Origin: PHAA01 sp034927445
Lineage (GTDB): Bacteria; Bacillota; Syntrophomonadia; Syntrophomonadales; Syntrophomonadaceae
Reading direction: 5' to 3'
Length of the DNA: 64,000 nucleotides
Assembly: GCA_034927445.1 (NCBI GenBank)
Contig: JAYFPZ010000005.1
Location: 62,001 to 126,000 of the forward strand
Positions 34,007-42,903 of this stretch are shown here, in pieces (position 1 is the first letter of the stretch; every line of letters begins with the position of its first letter). Position numbers and translations under genes: made by a program. Below the pieces are notes generated by a model, which was not told where the DNA came from, ran no database searches, and worked only from the letters and a program-made list of their open reading frames with translations.

Positions 34007-34888
34007 ATGGAACCTGTTTTGGAGATTAAAGGACTGAACAAACAATTCGACCGATTTCATATGCGCGATGTCAATCTGGTCTTACCGAAAGGCTACATTA
34101 TCGGCATCATAGGTCCCAATGGCGCCGGCAAAACCACCACCATCAAACTGATTATGAACCTGCTGCGAAAAGACAGCGGGGAAATAAAAGTGTTCGGCCG
34201 GGACCATGTCCGGTATGAAAAGGAAATCAAGCAAAGGATCGGCTTTGTATATGATGAAAACCATTTCTACGAGCAGTTGAGCATCGATGAGAACCAGCGG
34301 ATAATCGCACCGTTCTATGAGAATTGGGACAACCGGGTTTTCCAGGACTATGTCAGGATGTTTGAGCTGCCTCCGCGTAAAAAAGTAAAGGATTTATCAC
34401 ATGGGATGAAGACCAAATTTGCCCTGGCCCTGGCTTTGGCTCACCAGGCCGAATTAATTATTATGGATGAGCCGACTTCCGGATTAGATCCGGTTTTCCG
34501 CCGGGAGCTGCTGGATATTCTGGCCGGCTTGATGCAGGACGACAACCGTACCGTGATTTTTTCCACTCATATCACCAGTGATCTGGAGCGGATAGCTGAC
34601 TATGTCTGTTTCATTAACCAGGGGCAAATCGTATTTTGCGATATTATGGACAACATTTTGGAAAAATACCGGGTGGTAAAAGGGCAACGGGAGCTGCTGG
34701 ATAATCGGGACTTTACCGCCATGCTGTCCGGAGTCATAGACAACCGGTTCGGGTTTGAAGCCCTGACCAGCCGGGGCAGCGCAATCGCCAAGGCTTTCAA
34801 AGACCAGGTTATGCTGGAAAAAGCAACGCTGGATGACATCATTTTATATACAGTGAGGGGGAACAGCCATGCTCAACCTGTTGCGTAA
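34007..34888 (+). CDS. ABC transporter ATP-binding protein
   Basis: 293 residues. Walker A GPNGAGKTTT (36-45), signature LSHGMKTKFALALALAH, Walker B LIIMDEPTSGLDP and H-loop STHITSD. About 80 residues follow the nucleotide-binding domain, as in ABC-2 systems. It starts three bases after the regulator and overlaps the permease gene by 20 bases. Substrate unknown. Confidence 0.9.
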   Translation: MEPVLEIKGLNKQFDRFHMRDVNLVLPKGYIIGIIGPNGAGKTTTIKLIMNLLRKDSGEIKVFGRDHVRYEKEIKQRIGFVYDENHFYEQLSIDENQRIIAPFYENWDNRVFQDYVRMFELPPRKKVKDLSHGMKTKFALALALAHQAELIIMDEPTSGLDPVFRRELLDILAGLMQDDNRTVIFSTHITSDLERIADYVCFINQGQIVFCDIMDNILEKYRVVKGQRELLDNRDFTAMLSGVIDNRFGFEALTSRGSAIAKAFKDQVMLEKATLDDIILYTVRGNSHAQPVA

Positions 34889-35531
34889 AGATATTCTGGT
34901 GCAGAAACATACCCTGTGGTTCGCCCTGGGCTATTGCGTACTGGTTTTCTTCGCCTTTTCCAACGAAGCTTTCGGACCCTTTACGTATTTCATGGGAGCG
35001 GTAGGCGCGTCATACGTTCTGATCCTATCCGCGGTGCAGGCCGAATTAAAAAACGATTCAGATCTCGTTTTGTTAAGCCTGCCGGTTAAAAGGCAGGAGG
35101 TAGTGGTTTCCAAGTATTTGGCCATTTTGGTTTTTACCCTGCTGTCGCTGGCCGCGATGGGGATTACCGGCTTGATCCTGGTGCAGACCCCGCTGGCTTT
35201 TCCAGGCCGATTGATAAACTGGCAGGATGCAGCTATTACTCTGGTATCCATTGCCCTCTTGACCTCCATATATTTGCCGGCTTTTTACAAATTCCGCGGC
35301 AAATGGCTGCAGGTAATAAATATCGTACTTTTCATGACCGTTTTCTTTGCCCCCAGTACCATAATTCGTTATCTGCATGAGCACCGGCAGGAGCAGGGGG
35401 TACAGTGGCTGCTGCAGGCGATAACCGGCAGCCCGGATCTGGCCGCAGGGCTGGGTATTGCAGCGGTAGTCGGTCTGATGCTGATTTCCCTTTTAATCAG
35501 TGTGAACATTTACCAGAAGCAGGATTTCTAA
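34869..35531 (+). CDS. ABC-2 type permease (short)
   Basis: 220 residues with about six hydrophobic segments (near 15-35, 38-60, 83-105, 118-135, 145-165 and 190-212) and the SLPVKRQEVVVSKYLAILVF motif typical of ABC-2 permeases controlled by YtrA regulators. The ATG lies inside the 3' end of the ATPase gene, so translation is coupled. Ends before the terminator at 35608. Confidence 0.87.
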   Translation: MLNLLRKDILVQKHTLWFALGYCVLVFFAFSNEAFGPFTYFMGAVGASYVLILSAVQAELKNDSDLVLLSLPVKRQEVVVSKYLAILVFTLLSLAAMGITGLILVQTPLAFPGRLINWQDAAITLVSIALLTSIYLPAFYKFRGKWLQVINIVLFMTVFFAPSTIIRYLHEHRQEQGVQWLLQAITGSPDLAAGLGIAAVVGLMLISLLISVNIYQKQDF

Positions 35532-35607
35532 CCCTCAACCAAACAAAAATTGCCGACTTAGGCTGCGGGCAGAGAAATTATAGCAACTGAATACGGGAAA
35601 CAAAAAG

Positions 35608-35640
35608 CAGCGGGAGCCGAGTGGCTCCGCTGTTTCTTGT
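35608..35640. terminator. Bidirectional terminator between convergent genes
   Basis: CAGCGGGAGCC (35608-35618) pairs with GGCTCCGCTG (35623-35632) with one bulged G. It is flanked by TTTCTTGT on the plus side and, read on the minus strand, by CTTTTTG. Confidence 0.75.
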
Positions 35641-35652
35641 TGAATCCTATAA

Positions 35653-38600
35653 CTATTTGCTCTTTCTCACGCCGTGTTCATCGACCTCGTACCCGTCGAT
35701 TCTGACACTCCGAGCGAGAGCGCCGTCAGCATTGAAATAGTACCATTGGCCGTCGATCTGGAGCCATTTGCCGGCTGTCATATTGCCGTAGGGGTCAAAG
35801 TAGTAGGTCTTCTTGGCGTCACCGCCGCCGATACTCCACCAGCCGGTGAGCGGCTTGTTCCCGGAGTAGAAGCGCCAGTTGCCGCCGTCCTGCACCCAGC
35901 CGTCCTGCAAAACGCCTGTGGAATAGAAGGAATATTTTACTCCGTCAATGGTCTGCCAACCGGTCACGGCAGCTCCGTCCTTGTAGCAGAGCCACTGTCC
36001 GGCATCGTTCAGGGACCAGCCCTGGGCGGTGGCGGGGTCGATAGTCAGCTTGATATAGTGGTGGAGCATGGCGCTGACCTCTGCACGCGTGGCGCCGGCC
36101 TTGGGATTGAACTGGTTGCCGCTGCCGCCTGTCATAATGCCCGCCTGCTGCATGGCCTTGACTGCCGATGCGTAAGTGCTGCCGATGCTGCTGTGGTCCG
36201 CGAAGGTGATGGCCGCGCGGGTCACGGGCAGGGTGTAGCCGGTGGTTTTGGCATAGTTTTGCAGGATCAGGGCGATTTCTTCGCGGGTGACGGACCCTTC
36301 GGGATCGAACTTGCCGTTCCCGATACCGCTGACGATCCCTTGCTTATACGCCCACTCCACATAAGGCAGATAGAATTTGCCCGCCGCCACGTCGGTGAAG
36401 CTGCTGGTCTGGTAGGCGCTCACGTCCGCGCCGGCCAACCTGCCGAGGACCGTGACCAGCATCCCGCGATCCGTCGCCGTGTCCGGCGAGAAAGTCGTTG
36501 CGGTTGTCCCGCTGAACAGGCCACGTCCCACTGCGTAGTCGATGCTCTCCCTGGCCCAATGGTTGGCAATGTCGGGGTACTTCTCCGCGGGAGCCGTATA
36601 GCCGATGCCGTAGGCGGAGAAATGATTGCTGCCCAGGACGACGCTCCTGCTGTTAGCGTCGTAGGCGGAGCCGGGGATGCGGTTCGCTTGACCGGCTCCA
36701 TCCACATAGACCCCGAACAGCCAGCCTATAGCTTCATTTGTGCCTGGCGTGTAGGGGATATCAAGAGTGGCGCCGCCTCTGCCCAGTGAGGTGATATTCA
36801 CCGTCTTGCCGTCCTTCACATAGCTGACGGTGACATCGTATACCGGCCTTGTGCCGATGAGTTTCTTCGCCGCCGCCGAAAGGTCCTGGGCCGATTTGAT
36901 GGTGATCGTCACATCGCCCGTGCTCTGCTTGTGGATTTCTTTGAGGGCTTCCAGATCAAGACTTAGGGACATGAGCTGGCCGTTGATTGTAAGCTGTTTT
37001 ACTCCCGCGTCGATCAGGCTTTTCAGCCCAGCCTGGGACAGCGTGACGCTGAGCGAGTTCGCCGTATCCGGCAGGTCGATATCGATTGCAACGCCGATGC
37101 CGTTGGCTGTTTTACCTTGCGCTTTGGCGTCCGCCAGGGCTTTGGCGATGGCGTCGGCGACGGATTTCTCAGAAATGGCCGCGATCGCGTGACCGTTGCC
37201 GTCCACTGTCGGAGTAATACTGAACCCGGCGATGACCGGCTGATCCGGCTTCTTATCCGGCTGGACAGTGGCCGGAGTGCCGCCGCTGGAACCGTTGTCG
37301 GCGGAGGAACCGCCATCCGAGGAACCGCCCCCCGCTTGGGTGGTAAACGTCACATCCGCGCCGTAGCTCGTCCCCGCGCTGTTGACGGCGTAGGCCCGCA
37401 CATGGTAGACCGTGTCCGCCGCAAGCCCGCTGATGGCCGTATTGAAGCTGCCCGTGCCGCTGCCCGACTGCACTTTTGTAACGCCCGCGCCGTCGATGGC
37501 GGGATTGGCCGCCGTACCGTACACGAAGCCGCGCCCGGTCACATCTGCGCCCCCGTCGTCGGTCACGTCGCCGGAGAGCGCCGCGCCGGAGGAGGTAACG
37601 CCCGAAACCGCGCCGGTCGTAACCGCGGGCGCTTCGTTTACCGTTACCATCAGTAGGCCCGTACCGGAACTGTCCAAGAAATTGTCGGTTCCCAGATATT
37701 CGGCAGTTATCGTGTAATTGCCCGCGCTCCAGTCGGACGGGATCGTCCAGTTCGGCGCAGCGGTTCCGCTTGCCACGTCCGCCGTACCGGCAATAGTGCC
37801 GTTAATTGTAAATCTAACCTGTCCCTCGTTTAACGGGCTGCTAAAATAATCCGTAACATTCGCGGTCAAGGTCACTGCCTGACTGGCGCTGCCGCTGACA
37901 TTCCCCACAGTCGCTGAAGTAAAGATCTTCGCAAGGGTAAATACGTTGGTGTGCGCGGTCTCGACCGTTGCGGTATACGAATTTCCGCCATACGCGGCGG
38001 AAGCGCCGCCCGCGGGAAGGTAGAAGTAGAGCTTGCCGGCGCCGTCGGTCATAAGATCTTCTTTACCGTAGCCCGCCGCCGTACCCCCGAAGCCGATATC
38101 CGTTTCCGATATGGCGGTATCGGCCAGAAGGGAGTTGCTGGGAGCCCTGAGCGTAAGCGTGGTGAGGTAGACGTTGACCGTCCCGTTGGTGGGCGTGCCC
38201 TGGATGGAAACGTAGCCGCTCGCGTTTACCGAGCCGCCGGTTATTTCCACGCTGCCGCCGCCGCTGCCGCCGCCGCCGCCGATGCCCGCGCCGTTGCTGC
38301 TGATGCCCTCGACCGAGCCGCCGGTGATTACCACGCTGCCGCCGTCGCCGTCGCTGCCGCCGCCGATGCCCGCACCGTAGGCGCCGGTCGCCGTGACCTC
38401 GCCGCCGGTGATTACCACGCTGCCGCCGCCGCCGTCGTTGCCGCCGCCGATGCCCGCACCGTAGGTTCCGGCCGCCGTGACCTCGCCGCCGCTGACGCTG
38501 ATCGTGCCGCCGTCGCCGCCGTCGCCGCCGCCGATGCCCGCCCCCTGGGTTCCGGCATAGCTGTCATAGCTGCTCCCCGCCGTGAGCGAGCCCGTGCCGC

Positions 38601-39414
38601 CGATGGCGAGCACCGCGTTTTCCGGCACCTGCAAGCCGGCGTGGCCGGTGCCGCTGGTCAGGCTGTTGCTGCCCGTCAGCGTAAGCGTTACCTCCGCCGT
38701 CCCCTCCAACGCAAAGGCGCAGCCGCCGTTTGACGGCAGGTCGATGTCCACGCCGGAGAGCGTGATATTGGCCGTGACGCCGCTTGCCACTGTCACCGTA
38801 TTGGCCGTCGTCGAGCCGGTGATCGTGATCTCCTGCGTGTTGGGAAACGCGTCGGTTGTGGTGTCCGGCGTGCCGTAGGTAATGGTCAGTTCATCGCTCC
38901 CCGCGTCGCTGATCGTGATATTGCCCTCCGACACGTCAACGGTAAAACTGTCCGGATAGCCGGCCCCCAGCGCCGTGACGGCCAACGCCTCGCCCGGAGG
39001 CGCCGCAGGTTCGGCCCCGGTGGCAAACGCTGCGAAAGCCACCGCCGAGCGGTTTCCCGCCGCATCCTCCAGCAGGCCGTAAACGCTATAATCGGTCTGG
39101 GCCGCCAGTCCGCCCAGCGTGACGGCCAGCGCGGAGCCCGCGGTCACCGTCGCTGTTTCTCCGGCCAGAAGCTCGGTTTCCTCGGGCGCGGTCTGGTCGG
39201 AGGGTAACACCGTATAATAGACCGTGCCATCCGTGCTGCCGGTAAAGGCAGCTGTTGCGCCGCTTTCGGTGGCGCCGCTCACGCCGATGGAAAGCACCGG
39301 GGATTCACCGCCGTCCTGCGCCGGCGGGGTCTCCTCCGCCGGCACCGTTGCTGGCAGCAGCGTGAACACCAGCGCCGCCGCCAGCAGCAGGCTTAAAAAA
39401 CGCTTTGTTTTCAT
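35653..39414 (-). CDS. Large secreted S-layer-homology protein with Gly-rich repeats and choline-binding-like tail
   Basis: 1253 residues. Signal peptide about 1-26 (FLSLLLAAALVFTLLPATVPA). Then an Ig/FN3-like region, a beta-helix-like stretch with 28-residue repeats around GAGIGGG, an Ig-like domain (SATVGNVSGSASQAVTLTAN), an FN3-like domain, a Gly/Ser linker, an unassigned alpha/beta region, three SLH domains (about 985-1160; FSPDTATDRGML, FDPEGSVTREEI, FNPKAGATRAEV) and C-terminal aromatic wall-binding repeats (GWQTIDGVKYSFY, GKWLQIDGQWYYF). The ATG at 39414 follows AAGGAGG. GC-rich, unlike most neighbours. Confidence 0.88.
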   Translation of the reverse strand: MKTKRFLSLLLAAALVFTLLPATVPAEETPPAQDGGESPVLSIGVSGATESGATAAFTGSTDGTVYYTVLPSDQTAPEETELLAGETATVTAGSALAVTLGGLAAQTDYSVYGLLEDAAGNRSAVAFAAFATGAEPAAPPGEALAVTALGAGYPDSFTVDVSEGNITISDAGSDELTITYGTPDTTTDAFPNTQEITITGSTTANTVTVASGVTANITLSGVDIDLPSNGGCAFALEGTAEVTLTLTGSNSLTSGTGHAGLQVPENAVLAIGGTGSLTAGSSYDSYAGTQGAGIGGGDGGDGGTISVSGGEVTAAGTYGAGIGGGNDGGGGSVVITGGEVTATGAYGAGIGGGSDGDGGSVVITGGSVEGISSNGAGIGGGGGSGGGSVEITGGSVNASGYVSIQGTPTNGTVNVYLTTLTLRAPSNSLLADTAISETDIGFGGTAAGYGKEDLMTDGAGKLYFYLPAGGASAAYGGNSYTATVETAHTNVFTLAKIFTSATVGNVSGSASQAVTLTANVTDYFSSPLNEGQVRFTINGTIAGTADVASGTAAPNWTIPSDWSAGNYTITAEYLGTDNFLDSSGTGLLMVTVNEAPAVTTGAVSGVTSSGAALSGDVTDDGGADVTGRGFVYGTAANPAIDGAGVTKVQSGSGTGSFNTAISGLAADTVYHVRAYAVNSAGTSYGADVTFTTQAGGGSSDGGSSADNGSSGGTPATVQPDKKPDQPVIAGFSITPTVDGNGHAIAAISEKSVADAIAKALADAKAQGKTANGIGVAIDIDLPDTANSLSVTLSQAGLKSLIDAGVKQLTINGQLMSLSLDLEALKEIHKQSTGDVTITIKSAQDLSAAAKKLIGTRPVYDVTVSYVKDGKTVNITSLGRGGATLDIPYTPGTNEAIGWLFGVYVDGAGQANRIPGSAYDANSRSVVLGSNHFSAYGIGYTAPAEKYPDIANHWARESIDYAVGRGLFSGTTATTFSPDTATDRGMLVTVLGRLAGADVSAYQTSSFTDVAAGKFYLPYVEWAYKQGIVSGIGNGKFDPEGSVTREEIALILQNYAKTTGYTLPVTRAAITFADHSSIGSTYASAVKAMQQAGIMTGGSGNQFNPKAGATRAEVSAMLHHYIKLTIDPATAQGWSLNDAGQWLCYKDGAAVTGWQTIDGVKYSFYSTGVLQDGWVQDGGNWRFYSGNKPLTGWWSIGGGDAKKTYYFDPYGNMTAGKWLQIDGQWYYFNADGALARSVRIDGYEVDEHGVRKSK
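38240..38560 (-). repeat. 84-bp coding tandem repeats inside the SLH protein gene
   Basis: A segment beginning GTGATTACCACGCTGCCGCC recurs exactly 84 bp apart (38324 and 38408), with diverged copies on either side. Each unit encodes 28 residues with GAGIGGG plus GG-V-I/V-x-GG. In-frame and GC-rich, so copy number may vary between strains. Confidence 0.75.
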
Positions 39415-39749
39415 TCTGTTTCCTCCTTGTCCGATTTGGGCTCGCGCCGCCGCGCGTCGCACATGCAGATGCCGATAGGGTCGTAAGGCATTTCCTCCCG
39501 GTAAAACCAGCCGCAGCTGCCGCAGTCTCCGGGGGGCGGCTCCCCTGGGGCCGTTGGTTTTCCGTGGGGGCAGCTCTCCTGCGCCGACGTGGCGAAGGGC
39601 CTGCCTGCCCCGGTGTACTCCGGGTGTTCCTCAAAATCGGGATAGGCCGGGTAGCTCTCCCCGGTCTGCCCGTCGTATTCGAGGTAAACGGGAAAGCTGC
39701 GTCCGCCCGATTTATAGACCTTATGCGGTTGTCTTTCTTCCTCGCGCAT
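39411..39749 (-). CDS. Small Cys-rich protein upstream of the SLH gene
   Basis: 112 residues from ATG 39749 (GGTGGGACAGG upstream; an earlier start at 39794 is possible). Hydrophilic, with a cysteine set C-PHGKP..., GDCGSCGW and GICMCDARRR that could bind zinc or an Fe-S centre. The stop overlaps the SLH gene start (ATGA), so the two are translationally coupled. Not recognised; the link to a surface protein is only by context. Confidence 0.6.
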   Translation of the reverse strand: MREEERQPHKVYKSGGRSFPVYLEYDGQTGESYPAYPDFEEHPEYTGAGRPFATSAQESCPHGKPTAPGEPPPGDCGSCGWFYREEMPYDPIGICMCDARRREPKSDKEETE

Positions 39750-39868
39750 CCTGTCCCACCTTTTACAGGGAACAAAAAGCCCCTGTGATAGCATTTCAAC
39801 ACTATCGTAGGGGCAAACCGGCGCTTCCGGTAGTGACTTTTTACCTTCAAAATGTCACGTTTTTTAAG

Positions 39869-41047
39869 CTAAAAAACGTACTTGGCAAGCTCGTTCCGGC
39901 CGGAGACGAACAGCTTTTGATAGATCTCCTGCATGATGTTCCTGAGCCTCCCCTCCGAAACGCACTGCTGCTTTGCGATTTTCGCGTAGGGGACGCGCCG
40001 CGCCACAAGCAGGGCGATATGGTATTCCCGCAGGGTGAGCATGAGGGTGATGTTGTCCTGGGTGAACTGGTTATGGAAGGAAATCCAGTTTTTCCAGGTT
40101 TGCTTCCATTGTCCGAGGACAGCGTCGTAATAACCGGGAAGTTCCCGCTCAAGGCACTGCTCCGCAAGGCCGCCCAACGCGGTGACGACCTCCGCGAACG
40201 GCGTGATGAAGCCGTGAGGCAGACAGATACGCATGGCCTCCAGGAGGAAGAGCCGGGCCTCGTCCTCCTGTCCGAGCGCGTGACAGGCGACGGCGCGGGT
40301 CACGCGCAGATAGACGTCGGGCAGCGTGATTCCATGCTCCGGCGCGCCGAACGCCAGCGCGGTCTGCGCCGCGGCCAGCATGGCGTCGATCCGCCCGGTG
40401 GAGTGCAGATATTTGGTCCACAGATAGAGCGCGTCCGGCCTCGCCGGCGCCGGGAGGGCGCTAAAATCCCCGTTCTTCAGCCAGTCCGGGGCCATGTTCG
40501 GAGCAATCACGCTCACGGCGGCGGTGGCCAGCGAAAGCTCCGCGAAAACGGCGACATAGCTGCCTTCGCGGGCTTTCACGCAGCTTTTGAGGTATGCGTC
40601 AATCTGGGTGTACGACTGGTAATCCCCCAGGCTGATGGCCGCCGCAACCGCCACCGGGCAGGCGCGCAGCCGGGCCGCGTCGTCCCCCTCGGTTCTTTGG
40701 TAACAGCGCATCGTCCGCGCAAAGTCGCCCCGCAGATAGGCCAGCTCGCCCTCATATTGGAGCCGCAGCCGTTCCTCGGTCATGTTATCCAGAATCGCAT
40801 CGGGGTTATGGATTGGCATCGGTACGGTGGTGGCCGCAATCACATGGTTAAGATCGGACGACAGCGGGTCTTCCGGCAGTTTCCTCTCTCTGCGCGGGTC
40901 CACGGGCTTCTCCGCATCCGCGGGAATCATCCACGACCTGCCGTGTTTTTTGGCGCGGGGTATCCGGTCGTCGGCCAGCAGCCGCTGCGCCTGCCGGAGA
41001 GAAACGCCCCATTTTTCGGAAGCCTCCATAGCGGAGATATACTCCAT
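39869..41047 (-). CDS. Regulator with N-terminal MerR/Xis-like HTH, TPR-like middle and LuxR-type C-terminal HTH
   Basis: 392 residues. N-terminus (1-50: ISAMEASEKWGVSLRQAQRL, then LADDRIPRAKKHGRSWMIPAD) resembles excisionase/MerR-type HTH proteins. The middle (about 90-320) is helical with repeat-like pairs, consistent with TPRs. The end (about 335-392; LTLREYHIALLVARRVPYAK, VSEGRLRNIMQEIYQKL) is a LuxR-type HTH. Two DNA-binding domains in one protein are unusual. It lies upstream of, and on the same strand as, the SLH operon and may control it. GC-rich. Confidence 0.75.
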   Translation of the reverse strand: MEYISAMEASEKWGVSLRQAQRLLADDRIPRAKKHGRSWMIPADAEKPVDPRRERKLPEDPLSSDLNHVIAATTVPMPIHNPDAILDNMTEERLRLQYEGELAYLRGDFARTMRCYQRTEGDDAARLRACPVAVAAAISLGDYQSYTQIDAYLKSCVKAREGSYVAVFAELSLATAAVSVIAPNMAPDWLKNGDFSALPAPARPDALYLWTKYLHSTGRIDAMLAAAQTALAFGAPEHGITLPDVYLRVTRAVACHALGQEDEARLFLLEAMRICLPHGFITPFAEVVTALGGLAEQCLERELPGYYDAVLGQWKQTWKNWISFHNQFTQDNITLMLTLREYHIALLVARRVPYAKIAKQQCVSEGRLRNIMQEIYQKLFVSGRNELAKYVF

Positions 41048-41360
41048 CTAAAACCGTCCTTTCCTTATAAAAATAAAAATAAAATGACAGCTTTATTATA
41101 GTCGTTTGAGCGACGTGTTTCGAGAGCGAAAAATATTTCCTCCATTTATTTCGCTCTTACTCTCGTCAGCATCTCTTCGCCGGATTGGGCCCTCCCCATA
41201 ATCGCGCCGGGCCTGACTGGCGGCGGCAGACCAAACCTTGAACTGTTCCTCGGGCAAATCCTTATCACTGATCTTCTCTTCAAATCAAACTTTACCGCGG
41301 TTGGTTGGAACAGCCTAACCAGAATAAAATAACCTGCTATTTTGTTTATATTGTTCCCGG
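41048..41360. other. Junction region between the GC-rich block and the germination genes
   Basis: 313 bp. Contains an imperfect hairpin (AGAGCGAAA 41123-41131 with TTTCGCTCT 41149-41157) and otherwise no gene. No integrase, tRNA end or obvious attachment repeat was found. GC content changes sharply across it. Confidence 0.4.
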
Positions 41361-41588
41361 ATGGCACTGCAAAAGATTTTGGGCGGCAGCAAGAATAGCC
41401 TGCATTTATGGGTTATAGCCGCCCTGATACTTGCGCCCTCCATATGGCTCAGTTCATACAACAAGGCCTATTTCCTGGGAGTGATTCTGGGCAGCTACGT
41501 TACCCTGCCCCTGGCCATACTCATTCTTTTATTGGCATCGATCAGTATGGCCGTAAAAAATAAAAAGTCCGGATGTGCCGCCCGATGA
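41361..41588 (+). pseudogene. Probable C-terminal remnant of a GerAB-type germinant permease
   Basis: 75 codons with two membrane segments (about 15-32 and 38-64) and a basic tail (AVKNKKSG), resembling the last helices of spore-germination permeases. It overlaps the GerAC gene by ATGA, which is the normal GerAB-GerAC junction. The N-terminal eight helices and the GerAA gene are missing upstream, where the GC-rich block begins. No ribosome site precedes the ATG, so it is probably not an independent gene. Confidence 0.5.
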
Positions 41589-42823
41589 AGAAAAAAATCG
41601 CACTGCTCGTCTTAACCATGTTAACTTTGCAGATCTTTGTAACCGGCTGCTGGGATTACATAGAATATGAACAAATGGCCCAGGTGATTGGCATCGGTGT
41701 AGATATCGACAATACTACCAAGCAATTGACCGTAAGTCATCAATATTTGAATCCCCAGAGATCCAATGGAGCTGAAAGCTCCGGTACTGCTCCCAGTAAA
41801 ATTGGCCTGGCTTTTTCTGCCACCGACTACAGCAATTATGGAGCGGTTGCCACACTGCAGCAGGTTACCCTGAATAGGATGTTCTACGGTTATTTAAAGG
41901 TGTTCATTTTGGGTGAAGAAGCGGTCCAGAATAGCCTGGCAGACCAGATCGACGTGCTTGACCGTACCCCGGTAATACGTGAAACAGCCTATTTTTTAGT
42001 CGCTTCCGGCACTGCCGAGAAAGTCCTGTGTACAGTTGAGGAAAATTCGTCGAATCCCTCCAGTCAAATCATGTGCGGCCTGCTGAAAAACGCCGGGGAA
42101 ATCGGTACGGCTTTTCCGGTGACGATCCATGATGTAGCTGAAATGTTGGCCGTAGGCGGATGGGAAGTAACCATACCCCGGGTGATTTCTACCGCTGAAG
42201 ACAGCAACAGGACTATAACCGGAGGAAGCGACGACATCGCCCGCATAGATGAGAAATATAAAGGCGGTTTGAAAATTTCCGGAATGGCAGCTTTTAAAGG
42301 CGACAAATTCGCAGGTTGGCTGGATGAAAAAGAAACGCTGGGATTCGGTTGGATTACCGGCAAGAATATAACCGCCTATAAAGTCATACCCGATCAGATC
42401 GGGACCAATCAATCCGATATGTTATATTTTCGGACAAGCAAATCAGGAAGCAAAATCAAGCCGGAACTGGTAAATAACGAACCAGTCATCAATGTAGATG
42501 TAAATGTAGAGGCAACTTTAAGAAAGTACTACACCAACGATGATTCAGTTATTTTGGAGCCTCAAGCAATAACTGCCATAGAAAAAGAATTAACCGAAAG
42601 CATACGTTCAGATATTCAGGCCGCCTTAAGCCAAGGTCAGACCGAACTTAAGTCTGATATCTTCGGTTTTGGCTTCGCTTTTTTTCGTAAATACCCGAAA
42701 TTGTGGAACACCAGGTATGAAAAGATTTGGTCGGATATATACCCCGATATACCGGTGAACGTCACTGTCAAGGTAAAGGTCAGAGACACAGGGTCAAATA
42801 TAAGGCGGTTAATTGTTAAGTAA
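41585..42823 (+). CDS. Ger(x)C-family spore germination lipoprotein
   Basis: 412 residues. Lipoprotein signal (ALLVLTMLTLQIFVTGC, lipobox Cys22), followed by the family start WDYIEYEQMAQVIGIGVDI and the typical middle and C-terminal domains (SGMAAFKGDKFAGWL, WITGKN). In germinant receptors the C subunit sits on the outer face of the spore inner membrane with A and B subunits. Here the A subunit is absent and the B subunit looks truncated, so the receptor may be non-functional or complemented elsewhere. Confidence 0.9.
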   Translation: MKKKIALLVLTMLTLQIFVTGCWDYIEYEQMAQVIGIGVDIDNTTKQLTVSHQYLNPQRSNGAESSGTAPSKIGLAFSATDYSNYGAVATLQQVTLNRMFYGYLKVFILGEEAVQNSLADQIDVLDRTPVIRETAYFLVASGTAEKVLCTVEENSSNPSSQIMCGLLKNAGEIGTAFPVTIHDVAEMLAVGGWEVTIPRVISTAEDSNRTITGGSDDIARIDEKYKGGLKISGMAAFKGDKFAGWLDEKETLGFGWITGKNITAYKVIPDQIGTNQSDMLYFRTSKSGSKIKPELVNNEPVINVDVNVEATLRKYYTNDDSVILEPQAITAIEKELTESIRSDIQAALSQGQTELKSDIFGFGFAFFRKYPKLWNTRYEKIWSDIYPDIPVNVTVKVKVRDTGSNIRRLIVK

Positions 42824-42903
42824 ACTAGCGCATATAATAAAAACAACTGGTTACCAAATAAACGCCGAAACCACTTCACATGACAGATAGGGAGTGGGAG
42901 CGT

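Noticed and set aside
38240..38560. Regular GC-rich repeat array that might look like a CRISPR or satellite
   Set aside because: The period is 84 bp, in frame, and encodes protein repeats within an intact gene. There are no spacers and no cas genes.
39554..41101. Long plus-strand reading frame (about 515 codons) opposite the HTH-TPR regulator
   Set aside because: It is a GC-rich antisense shadow. The minus-strand frame has recognisable domains and a ribosome site; the plus-strand product has low-complexity Arg/Gly composition.
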